Assembly: GCA_037893225.1 (NCBI GenBank)
Contig: JAZGUH010000763.1
Location: 124,001 to 188,000 of the forward strand
Direction: 5' to 3'
DNA: 64,000 nt
From: Hippasteria phrygiana
Lineage: Eukaryota; Echinodermata; Asteroidea; Valvatida; Goniasteridae
Position 1 is the stretch's first letter. Each line of letters opens with the position of its first letter. Both the position numbers and the translations under genes were made by a program. Shown here in pieces: positions 13,888 through 23,714 of the stretch. A model generated the notes under the pieces. That model did not search any database, was not told where the DNA came from, and saw only the letters and a program-made list of their open reading frames with translations.

Positions 13888-14004
13888 TAGTCTCAGTAAC
13901 TAGGACCTTACTTATCGCTTTTTTTAACATCTGGACATGATCTGGTGCCAGATCATGTCCAGATGTTAAAAAAGCGATAAGTAAGGTCCTAGTTACTGGG
14001 ACTA
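13888..14004. mobile_element. 117-bp palindromic MITE with perfect 9-bp duplication
   Basis: Two arms of about 57 bp form a nearly perfect hairpin with almost no loop. The ends are TAGTCTCAGTAAC and GTTACTGGGACTA. CGCCACCAC occurs at 13879-13887 and 14005-14013, a perfect 9-bp target duplication. The arm sequence (a TTATCGC box, an AACATCTGGACATGATCTGG box) matches the termini of the 1025-bp element at 15679, so this is a termini-only member of that family. Confidence 0.88.
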
Positions 14005-14230
14005 CGCCACCACTTCACAACTGGGACCCCTTCCCCCCCCCAATCCCGCTTTTTAATTCTTTTCTAAGAGTAAGAGGCCATCCTTTAATTAAAAAAAATT
14101 AATAAAAAATTCAGAGGCCAAAAATTGGGGTCACCTTTTGAAACATTCTAATTGTAATTTTTGGCCCACCCCCTTCGATCCAAGACCTGTACAATATACA
14201 AAATTTACAGAAAACTATGAATTTTCTTCT

Positions 14231-14262
14231 ACTGCTGCTGCAGCTGCTGCTGCTGCAGCAAA
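14231..14262. repeat. CTG/CAG microsatellite
   Basis: Interrupted run of CTG and CAG trinucleotides that is itself roughly palindromic. It lies in non-coding DNA. Confidence 0.8.
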
Positions 14263-14879
14263 GACAATCACACCAATGAGTCATGGCGACAGCGACAGCA
14301 GCAGCAACAACAATTCAAAACAAAAAAAGCCAACAACAAAATTATGAAGACAATTTATTGCATAAATTTATGATTCACCTTTTGTCCTACTTTCATACAA
14401 ATTCGCAAGTTCATATTAAAGGAAACATGCTTCTCAAATTGACCGGATCACATTTTATTTCATAAATAAATTCATTTATATGTATTAAATGTGAATTAAC
14501 AGCCAAACTGGTTCAAGTGAAGTTTTAGTGTGATTATTTGCCGCTCAAAAATTTACCCCCCCCCCTTTTTGAAATTTGTTGAGACTCAAATTGAGGGCGC
14601 TGTTCGTGACGTAGACCGAGGCACCGAAATTCATAGATCGACTCGATAGTCTGGACCCGCGCAATACATCCCATTTAAAGCTGTGTTTCGTGCAACAATG
14701 CTGGGGACAACTTAATTCATAGCTGATAATTCGTAAAATATTATAGAAATCTTGAAATTGATTATTCCCATTGATAAAAATTGCACATTAAGCCGTAAAA
14801 ACAAATACTTTCTCTAAATTTCTGTTTTCAAATTGCGTGAACGTGGATGTTGAGCTCATACGTTCAGCCAATCAGCAGC

Positions 14880-14975
14880 ATTGTTACAAGAGTACGATTA
14901 GCCGTAAAAGCAATTGACCAATCGCGATCGCCGTATTATGTGGTTGAGACCAAGATGGCGGCGCCCGTGGATAAC
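14880..14975 (+). promoter_or_regulatory. possible promoter-like segment with CCAAT and YY1-type motif
   Basis: Within the Kolobok-like element, a GC-richer patch has CCAATCAGC and CCAATCGCG boxes followed by AAGATGGCGGC at 14952-14962. The last is a typical YY1/initiator sequence found at metazoan promoters, often overlapping the first ATG. The sequence after it to about 15230 looks coding-like but is broken by stops. This may be the remnant 5' end of the element's second gene. Confidence 0.3.
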
Positions 14976-15678
14976 TCTGCCACGGCGAATGCTGCCGCAT
15001 TTTCGTCCAAATTTTGCGTAATGCATGTCGTTCCTTCAGCCAAAACCAATTTTATTACATTTCGTAATGACAACTGAAAACGATTTGTCGACTTTGCAAC
15101 AATGTGGCTGAAATTCGACTGCAAAGAGAGTGAAATTGTCACCGAGACAGCCACGAAGTTGGGTATTGATTTTCGTGATGTAGAATCATGGCTTCTTCAT
15201 GCATTGATCGGCTATCACTACAGTTGTTAATGTTAGCAGCGCTTCTGTGACATCAGCAAAAATAAGAGAGAAAGGAAAGCAAAACTTCCGCTCCAGGTGG
15301 GTACAAAAATGCAATTTATAAGCTTAAAATGGACATTTTATTTTGATAAACATGCGCTTACTGATCATGAACATTTTCCATTATTGTCAATAGTGAGGAA
15401 TAATCCCATGCCAACTTTTTGATTTTGAAAGATGATTTCTGAGACAGATTATTTTCTAAATTCATTGTGCAACACATACATAAAGTTTAATTTATCAAGA
15501 TTATTTATTTACATGTTTCAGCAAACAAATCAGGTCGGTATGGATCACAATAAAGCCATAATAATTATGTGTTTCAGTTACATGTACAAAAACAATCACA
15601 ACTACAATGTTCTTTAATTTCAAAAGAGTAATTCTACATTTACTTAGGGATGCTATACATCAAATGACTGGTACTAAC

Positions 15679-16703
15679 TAGTCCGAGTAACTTGGACCCT
15701 TTATCGCCTTTTTTAACATTTGGACATGATCTGGCGATAGTAGGGTCCAAGGCGAAGTTAGTCGCTGGTCTATTCAGTAATTCAATACGTCAAAAATCCA
15801 CTCAAAAAAATCATAATTCAACCTTACAAAGGCCACCAAAATACTTGATACCCCACCATCTTGACAAGTGGAGTTCCATGACCATTTGAATGTACCCAGG
15901 TTTACTTAACATCTAAACAAAAAGTGAAATTTACCGTTCATTCCCAGAGACACCCGCAGAACATGTCTTTTCGCTTTCATGTACGTAGTTCGAACAGTGA
16001 CCCGTACCCCTCGACCGTGCATGACGTCACCCTGATGCGCAGCGCCCGCATGCATCGCGCGACAACCTGTTTATGCCGGCGACTGTTTCGTGAGTGGTAC
16101 AACGGGCGTGTCAAGTGTTTGTGTGTAGATATATTGATTCTAGGTTGCACGCGCGTCAGGGGGATTGGGGGTTTTGAACTTCCTCCATGAACTAGGTTTT
16201 TTGTTTTGATTTATTTTGTTTTGTTGTTGATGTTGTTGTATTTTTTAAAATGTTTTTAGTGGGATCCTTTCCTAATGACGTTTAAAGAGCTTGATTTAAA
16301 TTTCCTTTCACTTTCAGGACACATTATAAGATACGGGCGCTGCGCATCAGGGTGACGTCATGCACGGTCGAGGGGTACGGGTCACTGTTCGAACTACGTA
16401 CATGAAAGCGAAAAGACATGTTCTGCGGGTGTCTCTGGGAATGAACGGTAAATTTCACTTTTTGTTTAGATGTTAAGTAAACCTGGGTACATTCAAATGG
16501 TCATGGAACTCCACTTGTCAAGATGGTGGGGTATCAAGTATTTTGGTGGCCTTTGTAAGGTTGAATTATGATTTTTTTGAGTGGATTTTTGACGTATTGA
16601 ATTACTGAATAGACCAGCGACTAACTTCGCCTTGGACCCTACTATCGCCAGATCATGTCCAAATGTTAAAAAAGGCGATAAAGGGTCCAAGTTACTCGGA
16701 CTA
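15679..16703. mobile_element. 1025-bp foldback element with 370-bp inverted repeats (Mutator-like)
   Basis: Arms 15679-16048 and 16334-16703 appear identical in inverted orientation around a 285-bp centre. The termini are TAGTCCGAGTAAC and its complement. GGTACTAAC occurs at 15670-15678 and 16704-16712, a perfect 9-bp target duplication. Long terminal inverted repeats with 9-bp duplications fit Mutator-like elements. The same 65-codon open frame occurs once per arm and is a by-product of the duplication. The element is inserted in the Kolobok-like element, so it is younger. Confidence 0.85.
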
Positions 16704-17909
16704 GGTACTAACCAATTTCTTATGTTCTTGTATATTCTAGCAGCATTTCTAAACTATTATTCAGCTACAGTAAATGTACATTGAATTGGCGTGAAATGAC
16801 CAGAGGATCTGAGCATGGTTAATTTTTGCTACATACTCTGCTCACTTGAAGTGTATCCATTATTAAATTTGGATTCAAAGAACACTGGACATTGGTAAAT
16901 TCCAATAGTTTGAAACAGGTTGCATAATTTGTACTTTTTTAAAAGTATAATCATAACGAGAGGAATTTAATTATGCCATTGCACATACATGTACATTTTA
17001 TGCAAACTTTAAGGAGAATATTTGTAATTATATATGCTGGAAACAAAAGATATCTAAAAGGAAACCACTTGTCCATGTTGATTATTTTGAGTTTTTGTCC
17101 ATAGTCATGTATACAATGGACATGAAATGAACGATGGTTTTCAGGCTAAATATTTCTACTATTATGTACTTTCATACTTTTCATTCAGCAATAAGTAAAA
17201 TTAAAAAAATATGGAGCCTTTTTCAGTTCATGTGCCTTGTAAGACATGTATATTAATTATTGAAACCTGGTAATGCAGCTCATAAAAGCTTAGATAAATT
17301 TGTTTGTTTAATATTGCTTAATATCACAAAATTGCATATAGTTGATGCACCATTCCTTTACATGAGCTTTCATTAATTGCATACTTAAAATTGGTTATTG
17401 AATGAAGTCAAAAACCTTGAGAAGATTTAAAGTATCCATTTACTATTAAAAGTCATGCAATTTGCAAAGAAATGTTAATGTTGTATTAACGTGCACTTGA
17501 TGTACATGGGTTTTCATCAACTATATGTTAAAAAAATAATAAGTATCCCCTGTATTTTGCACCAGAAACTTAGACAACAGTCTCCTAATAGTCCCCCACA
17601 GATTAATTAGCATAAATTGTTAAATTGGTTAGGAAAAGTCGAAATTACATTAAAATATAGTTGATTTACCATTGGTTAACATGTATTTTCACCAACTACG
17701 CGTTAACAAATTAGTGTGCACCTCTCATATTTGGGGATATTGAAATTATTGATGAGGGGTGTATACCCAACCAGTCTATGATAATTTTAGGTTGTCCCCA
17801 CTGCTGTTGCACGAAAATCTAAAATTGAGCATATAAATGGCACATGCCCTATGGCCTAGTATACACACACCATGTCTACACGTGCAACAACAACTAACAT
17901 CGAACTTAC

Positions 17910-18255
17910 CCTGATTTTCTTCCTTTTAGCGAAGGCTCCTCGGGAAATGGGCCGTTTAACTGCTTTCGCCTTTATCTTACTCACATCTGGGAACTTTGTT
18001 GGGATGGCAGTGGACTTGAGCATATTTTTAATGGTCATCACAAAGGATTTGAAAATACCAGTTATCGAAACACGACGGCTCAAAGTGGTCGCTATATAAT
18101 GCTGAAAAGCTGCTGAGGCCGGACCACTTTGCTCTTGTCACCTTCACTTTCGCCGTCCAAATTCTCCGATATTGCGCTTCAGTTGGAAATGAATGAAGGC
18201 TTACTCCATCCGTCATTGTTTTGCTGCACCCAGCAGCCACACACCTTGTAGGCAT
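17910..18255 (-). pseudogene. THAP-domain exon of Kolobok-like element, disrupted
   Basis: The frame starts MPTRCVAAGCSK, the N-terminal Met-Pro plus C-x4-C typical of a THAP zinc finger. It continues with a FPTEAQYRRIW segment, then SDHFEPSCF supplying the later zinc ligands. After a frame change comes an IPTKF segment equivalent to the AVPTIF box that closes the domain. The exon ends at a GTAAGT donor (17904-17909), so the rest of the protein was on another exon. Compared with the copy at 35174 it has an extra stretch of about 29 nt before LYSDHF. THAP fingers bind element ends in P and Kolobok transposases. Confidence 0.75.
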
Positions 18256-18732
18256 GGCCGAAAAACACTATATTTTGCTTAGATTTTGGACGAAGAATTT
18301 TCGCCGTACAATGTACACACATTGCATACCCGTGATGAATGGGTAATGTCCTCGATCTACGTCACACACTTATGTTAATGAGGGTCCCACTCAGGGGGCG
18401 GAGTAGCTTGGACAAACATTTTCAAAAATTGTTTTCTCATATTTAATCTGGGAAATAATTGTCTCTGGACACAAAAAATCATTGTCAAGATAATACTTTA
18501 TTGTTTTAAGCAGGAATAATGCAATATAAATCCTAAATCATGTTTCCTTTAAGGTAAAAAAGGTACGTATATGTGTACCCAAAGATCGTAGAAGGGAAAA
18601 GATCGGACACTCCGCTGAAAAAGTTAAACAGGAAGTACCTCATACCTTTGGTATGTAAAACTTACGACTAACCGAAGTGTTCCCTGTAGTTCACAATGGA
18701 GAAAAAAACGAAGACTTGGTGCTCCGCACTGA

Positions 18733-18963
18733 ATTAATTGCACCTTCTGCGCACTTCCGGGTTGAAAGAAGCGAGAATGTCAGTGGCAAACAAAACAAAA
18801 CAACGCTTTTTAGCACATTCATTCATGCATTAATCAGGCCATAAAAGGCAGCGCAGGCGCACGATCAGCATAAAGTTGTTTACTGGGACATTGAGATCCT
18901 CATTTTCAAACGCGGAAGTGCGCAGATCGGTGCTAAACTCGTCGTTGTGGGATTCCTCTATTG
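18733..18963. mobile_element. MITE-like repeat, CTCTATTG end (copy 1)
   Basis: About 230 bp that match, in inverted orientation, the repeat at 58252-58495. Shared landmarks are CTGCGCACTTCC, CATTCATTCATGCAT and AACGCGGAAGTGCGCAGATC. The end CCTCTATTG is preserved at the right. No coding content. Confidence 0.7.
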
Positions 18964-19085
18964 ACGGGGGTTGGGATGGGGCCAAGTTGCCCCAGCCCTG
19001 ACCCCCACCCCCACTGGAAACACCACTGCTATAGAGGGTAGTCTTTGTCACCCATGGGCAGGCAAGGGTGACCTTTTATGCTTAA

Positions 19086-19456
19086 AGGTAGTATACACGA
19101 TTTGCTTTTGCTGTAATTTTCAGAAATAAATGGATTGGAGGGTTAGTATTGTATAGTGGTGCTAGCAAACACTAACTGACCAGTTTAATTAAAAGTTCTG
19201 TGTGCATAGATGCTGGAGCAACTTATAGATATCAGGGAATTATCAGGTCGGGGAACTAGACTATATTTCCAACAATTGGCAGCCAACAATCGTTGGAAAA
19301 CGGTATAAATTTCCACTTTTCTTGAAAACGACAGCACACCAGGTGCCACAATTTCACAGGATGCTTGAGACTGCTATTTACTTACAGTCTAGTACGGTAT
19401 TTCGTAATAATTCAGTCGTTTTGTTTTTTGATGTTTGCAAATTATGTATACTACCT
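19086..19456. mobile_element. 371-bp TTAA-flanked MITE (AGGTAGTATACA ends)
   Basis: The termini AGGTAGTATACACGATTTGC and GCAAATTATGTATACTACCT are inverted, and TTAA flanks both (19082-19085, 19457-19460). The interior includes a CCAACAATTGGCAGCC...CGTTGG palindrome and an ACAGCACACCAGGTGCC segment shared with units at 39.7, 53.4 and 55.5 kb. The ends resemble those of 36532-39972, so this is the short form of a larger Kolobok-like family. It lies just downstream of the ABAT stop codon and could sit in its 3' UTR. Confidence 0.8.
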
Positions 19457-19509
19457 TTAATGCATTGTTGCTGAATAAAAATAAAATTGTAACGAAGCAG
19501 CAAACAGAC

Positions 19510-19634
19510 TCATCCGTTCACCTCAGCCAGTGTGCTGTCCAACGCATCCAGGGCTATGTCAACGTGGTGAGGTTGGAAGATTAACGATGGTCTGTAACGG
19601 AGCGACTGCGTGCCACATGCGCCCATAAGAACTC
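19510..19634 (-). CDS. ABAT: ABAT terminal coding exon
   Basis: The acceptor TTGTCCAG lies just above 19634. The first two bases complete a Gly codon. It then reads VLMGACGTQSLRYRPSL, matching the vertebrate VLGGCG..SIRFRPTL segment that carries the arginine binding the substrate carboxylate. It ends LAEVNG with TGA at 19510-19512. The phase joins exactly with the exon at 19919. Confidence 0.93.
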
Positions 19635-19918
19635 CTGGACAAATGCATATGGTAATGATGATTGTAATTAATTAAGGTCAACTGACTGCTGTAATTTAAC
19701 TGTGTTTTTACCCTGGTCGGGTAGAAAGTTATAGCAAACACCAAACCCCCAGTAGATAAGTGTTGCTCACCATGCCTCACTTGAGGCTGGTTCTTACTTT
19801 GAATTCAAACGAATGCGAAAAGATTTATTCATGATGTCTACTTTGCTCTGTAGTTCGCATGAGATATGAACAAACCATGAATTTTAGCATGGAGCATAAT
19901 AATAGACATAATACCGAC

Positions 19919-20030
19919 CTTTGTTTTTAATCTTGTGAGAAATGATGGCTGTCGTTTCAGGGTTTTTACCGTCAATGGCCGCGAACGTCCCCATGCCCCG
20001 GGCTCTGGATATCAGCGCTGGATATTTATC
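19919..20030 (-). CDS. ABAT: ABAT exon (DKYPALISRARGMGTF)
   Basis: 112 nt between a TTGTACAG acceptor and a GTCGGT donor. It encodes DKYPALISRARGMGTFAAID and ends IKNKG, equivalent to vertebrate RYPQFISRVRGRGTF...ARNKG. It ends after the first base of a Gly codon. Confidence 0.92.
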
Positions 20031-20093
20031 CTGTACAAGAACAAGTTGCATGATAGGGTTTTGTTAGGTTTGGGATTCGGACTCTATCTGCGT

Positions 20094-20352
20094 CAGGGGC
20101 GGATCCAGGATTTTTTTACAGGGGGGGGGGGGGGAGGAGGCTGACACACCTTCTCCCATTGGTGGCACCATTTAACCTCTGTGTTGTTCTTACCCATAGG
20201 CAAAATAAGACATGTAGGGTTTCTGGTTTGCAACTTTAGGCGTAGGCCCCGACAAGCAAAAAAAATATATGACCCAAAAAAATATGGAAACGAGCGGGAG
20301 GGGGAGGGGGGATCGACGACCCCCCCCCCCCCCCCCCCCGGATCCGCGCCTG
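20094..20352. mobile_element. MITE with internal G and C homopolymers (copy 2)
   Basis: The ends CAGGGGCGGATCC and GGATCCGCGCCTG are inverted. There is a G run inside the left end and a C run of about 20 inside the right end. The interior matches 12502-12802, including the CATTGGTGGCACCATTTAACC and TTTAGGCGTAGGCCCC segments. The possible 5-bp duplication is imperfect (TGCGT/TGTGT). It lies in an ABAT intron. Confidence 0.75.
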
Positions 20353-20376
20353 TGTGTGTAGGATTTTCATTCAAAT

Positions 20377-20496
20377 TCACAAATTTGTATTTTCAAACTC
20401 GTCCAGCGGAATCGATTTAGTGCACTTGCAATGTTCAATTTCGTCATTGTCATCCAATTTCAGTTGTTCAATCAAATTCAAACCACGACCAGACAT
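20377..20496 (-). other. short unassigned open frame (39 codons)
   Basis: Reads MSGRGLNLIEQLKLDDNDEI and continues to a C-x-C, then a stop. It looks protein-like (charged, no low complexity), but I recognise no family and there is no conserved context. It may be the first exon of a lost transposon gene next to the MITE at 20094. It could equally be chance. Confidence 0.2.
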
Positions 20497-21014
20497 TTTC
20501 GGCGAGGAGTATTCGATTTCGCCTCGTCTACGCCGAGCCGTGTTATTCCGAAAACAAATTCGTCTTTTGCCACACAAGCCTTAATGATAAGTTTGTGCAG
20601 TTTCAAAAAAAAAAACTTCATTGTGACTTCAGTAGAAGGTATAAAGATCGCAGATAAGGATAATTTCCCACCGTTTGTTTGCTTTCCTTGTTATTCATAA
20701 ATGTATTGTTTGTTTCTTTCGAATTAATAAATGTTGGAATCATTCTAGGTTGTCGTACAGCCCTCGGGCCCCAGCATTATATGTCTAAATGACTAAATTG
20801 ATTTTTTCCAATGGCACGTGAAATTCGCCTTGGACGAATTTAAGTATTAAAATCGGCATCGGTGAACTGGAATGAAAAACCGTTTAATATGGCCAGGAAA
20901 ACCTATGTTGTTCGTTATTATGTCTCAAGTGCTCTTCATACTCCAAATGTAGGCATTGACTACCAGTATGTGTAAACCCAAGTTGCAAATGCATTTCGGA
21001 AAAATCTCATGCAC

Positions 21015-21161
21015 CTGAAGACTCTCGAGTCCGTCCAATAAGACCTCGCCACTCTCTCTAGCTACTTGGATCAGATTCTGCTCCTTGATGACGTCCAAGA
21101 CGGCGCCAAGAATCAGCAACCTGGGAGGATCTCCCATCCAGGTATTTAAGATTCGACTTGC
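21015..21161 (-). CDS. ABAT: ABAT exon (RILNTWMGDPPRLLILGAV)
   Basis: 147 nt, 49 codons, between a CTGCCACCAG acceptor and a GTGCAT donor. It starts ASRILNTWMGDPPRLLILGA, equivalent to vertebrate YRIFNTWLGDPSKNLLL. It contains the helix EQNLIQVARESGEVLLDGLESLQ in two stretches. Phase 0 at both ends. Confidence 0.93.
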
Positions 21162-21486
21162 CTGGTGGCAGAGAAAAGAAATATGAAATGGTCAACTTGA
21201 AAAAGCAAAATTTCGAAAGGGCAAAATGTGATCGAAGAAAGAAACCCCAAAACGGGTTAAATCTGCGGTTTTCTCCTCCTGCATGGATTGCAGTCCTGTG
21301 TCCGAGCGTTAACTTGACAGCTATAGTTCATATGGCAGCAAAGTACCTTGCTCAAGGACACAAGCCCCGTGATCGCCTGGCTTGGCTGGAACCCACATTC
21401 TAAGCACTTTGCCTCAAGCACGAGTGGCAGATTTAACCACTTGACCACAACAGCCTGTCCATGTGACTTGGCTTTTTTTCACTCAC

Positions 21487-21654
21487 CTGGTCCACAGCAA
21501 ACTCATCCTTGAAGTAGTAACCGCCCGATTGCATCTTCTTACTGAAGACGACAAAGTCAGGGGGTTCGGGCAGGTTCCACGAATCACTCGCCCAGAAATA
21601 ACCCGTCGTACAGCAACCTGTCTGGACCTCATCCACTACAAAGGCAGTGCCAAA
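21487..21654 (-). CDS. ABAT: ABAT exon with PLP-binding lysine
   Basis: 168 nt, 56 codons, between a TTCTTCTTCAG acceptor and a GTGAGT donor. It encodes FGTAFVVDEVQTG, then DFVVFSKKMQSGGYYFKDEF. The Asp of VDEVQ pairs with the pyridine nitrogen of PLP, and the lysine of the SKK motif forms the internal aldimine in GABA transaminase. The vertebrate GGGCTG stretch is GCCTTG here. Confidence 0.95.
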
Positions 21655-21769
21655 CTGAAGAAGAAATAGAGGCAGATTAGAAAGAGTGAACGAAATTTGA
21701 CGAAGTGCTTTAATTAAAAGTTAATGTATAATACTTTAGCTGAAGTGTCATATGGCGTATATCGTGGCT

Positions 21770-22170
21770 CTAAGGGACATCACACATCGCAGATTTCTGC
21801 GCAGATATTCGTGATGTCGCACATTTTATCGCACATTTCTGCGCAGATATTTGCGATGTCGCCCATTTTATCGCATACACATCCTTACATTTGCTCACAT
21901 ATGTGGTACCTCTGTTGTATAGACTTTTTTATTCTCCTTTGTCCCTATTGAAATCTCAAACTCCATAGCGATAATTTTGTGGGGTACCTAGATTTCTAAA
22001 GACTTCCTCGTGGGGTACCATTGTCCCCGTTGTTACTCTTTCTTCCCGGTACCCCGTAAGGAGACTAATGTAGGAACACATTTCTTTGCAGATTTCTGCG
22101 CAGATTATGTGCGATGTCGCACATTTTATTGCAGATTTCTGCGATGTCGCACATTTTATAGTGTGTACAA
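21770..22170. repeat. GCGATGTCGCAC repeat family, copy at 21.8 kb
   Basis: Repeated and partly inverted words GCGATGTCGCACATTTT and TTTCTGCGCAGATATT flank a middle part holding GTGGGGTACCATTGTCCC and TCTTCCCGGTACCCCGTAAG. The whole arrangement recurs at 57180-57560, and the word array alone at 26165-26450 and 58005-58110. Confidence 0.7.
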
Positions 22171-22513
22171 AAGTGCACTTATGTTTGTGTTTTTTTCCAA
22201 AGTCAGTTCCATTAAATTTTATATTTTTGTAAGTTGCCTTTTTAAACGAGTAGTTGGATACGTCAGTACTATAAATACCACCGTTTTCTTTGGCATAGTT
22301 TGGGGTCTTTTTTGTTTCTTGGCGTTGCTGGCGGACGATTGGGGGTGCATTTCCCCTGCCCCCATTATCGGCCTTGCCGCCCCCAGTTTTCCCCCCAATT
22401 TTTCCCCTAAGAAAATCCAGCGAGAGAGAAGTACCACATTAATTAAAAGAAAAGTAACAAGTAAAAGAAAAGACTCGTAGTAAAAGTTTCATTGCATTGT
22501 AACCGCTTATTTA

Positions 22514-23058
22514 GGCCCGAAATCCATTTAGGGCCGGTTTGCATACCGGCTGCCGGTATGAGACCGGTTTAAATCACGGACGGTATTATACCTCTCCCCG
22601 GACCGAACAAGTCCACTTGCTCGTCGGCATTTCAAAGCCATCTTAATGAATAGGCTTGCGGTTGAGCTTGGCAAGCCTGCTGCCTGATGGCCCTGCAGAG
22701 TGTTGACAATTTGGAGTTAATTGACTGATGACTGACTGAGTATACGCGTATGTGTAGTGATTACTGAAGTGTGAATACTGTGTGGTCAGATCTGCAATAG
22801 CGGCAAACTCTTTGAAACTGAGCAAATGTTTAGGGCCTTTGTTAACCCGTAGAAGATTATTATCGGATTGAAGTCACTCTATTGTCTGCCTTTAAAAGGA
22901 GTTCACCAGCCCAGGAATTGGACACAATAGACTCCCAAACAGGGCCAGCCTTCCAGTAGAGGCTCGGACGGTATCCAACCCGGTTTGAGAGGATTAAAAT
23001 GAACCGGTTTGCGTACCGGGAGACGGTACACATACCGGCCCTATTTGGATTTGGGGCC
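22514..23058. mobile_element. 545-bp Harbinger-like MITE (TTA duplication)
   Basis: The ends GGCCCGAAATCCATTTAGGG and CCCTATTTGGATTTGGGGCC are inverted. The subterminal GGCCGGTTTGCATACCGG and GGTACACATACCGGCC extend the inverted repeat for about 60 bp. TTA flanks both sides (22511-22513, 23059-23061), the TWA-type duplication of PIF/Harbinger elements. No transposase. Confidence 0.75.
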
Positions 23059-23164
23059 TTACGACTGGAAACCCTCGGAAAAGCTGTACAGCATGGCTAA
23101 ATGTACATAAATACGTATCTTAATGGTTTGAACAGCATCCTCATACGTCAAATGATGTTCATGT

Positions 23165-23190
23165 CCACACCCCCCCCCCCCCCTCAATCT
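23165..23190. repeat. C homopolymer tract
   Basis: C run of about 14 bases after GTCCACAC, without recognisable MITE ends. Confidence 0.6.
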
Positions 23191-23714
23191 TTCCCCCAAA
23201 TTATGACTTTGCCCTCCCAATTTTTAATATCTGGCACCGCCCACTGTTCTTACACTTCAATGTTAGCTGCTGTGACACTCTGTTCCTCAGTATTTTGACC
23301 TTAGACCTTAGTTTTAGTGTGGTTTTTGTTGTTGTAAAATTTAAATACAGCATTGAATATTTACTTTTTAGTGCAACAATTGTTGAAACTGCCCTTTTAG
23401 GTATTTCAGGCCCTTTGTTGTTTTCTCAGGAAATATTTGTCCCGAGTGTTATTAGTTTTCTTTTAAATGGAGGATAACCTGGTCATGCTGTGAGTAAACA
23501 GTGTATTACGCTGATAAGCAAAGCCACATGCCATAATCCTCTGGAGTGAGATGGAGGGTATGTCTATTTGGCTGTGAAGTAAAACACTCTGTACTTTTGG
23601 AACACCAGGTTAATGTTACGTAAAGTAATGTTATGTTATGTCATATAATGTTATAATCATTCAAATTGATATTTAACATAACAATCACCCAATTAGTACT
23701 GCTTCATTTTTAGC

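Larger units (their letters stand above)
14420..18548. mobile_element. Kolobok-like DNA transposon, degraded, with nested insertion
   Basis: A 4129-bp unit bounded by AGGAAACATG and its inverse CATGTTTCCT, with TTAA at 14416-14419 and 18549-18552. The right part holds a THAP-domain exon on the - strand. The left 230 bp and the right 680 bp recur together, inverted, in the 941-bp copy at 34870-35810. TTAA target duplications plus a THAP-containing protein are the hallmark of the Kolobok superfamily; piggyBac also uses TTAA but lacks THAP. No intact transposase core is visible in the interior, which contains the foldback element at 15679-16703 and AT-rich DNA. Confidence 0.72.

Noticed and set aside
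15692..16690. Two identical 65-codon frames (15692-15889 and 16493-16690)
   Set aside because: They are the same sequence in the two arms of the foldback element; no recognised protein and no independent evidence of coding.
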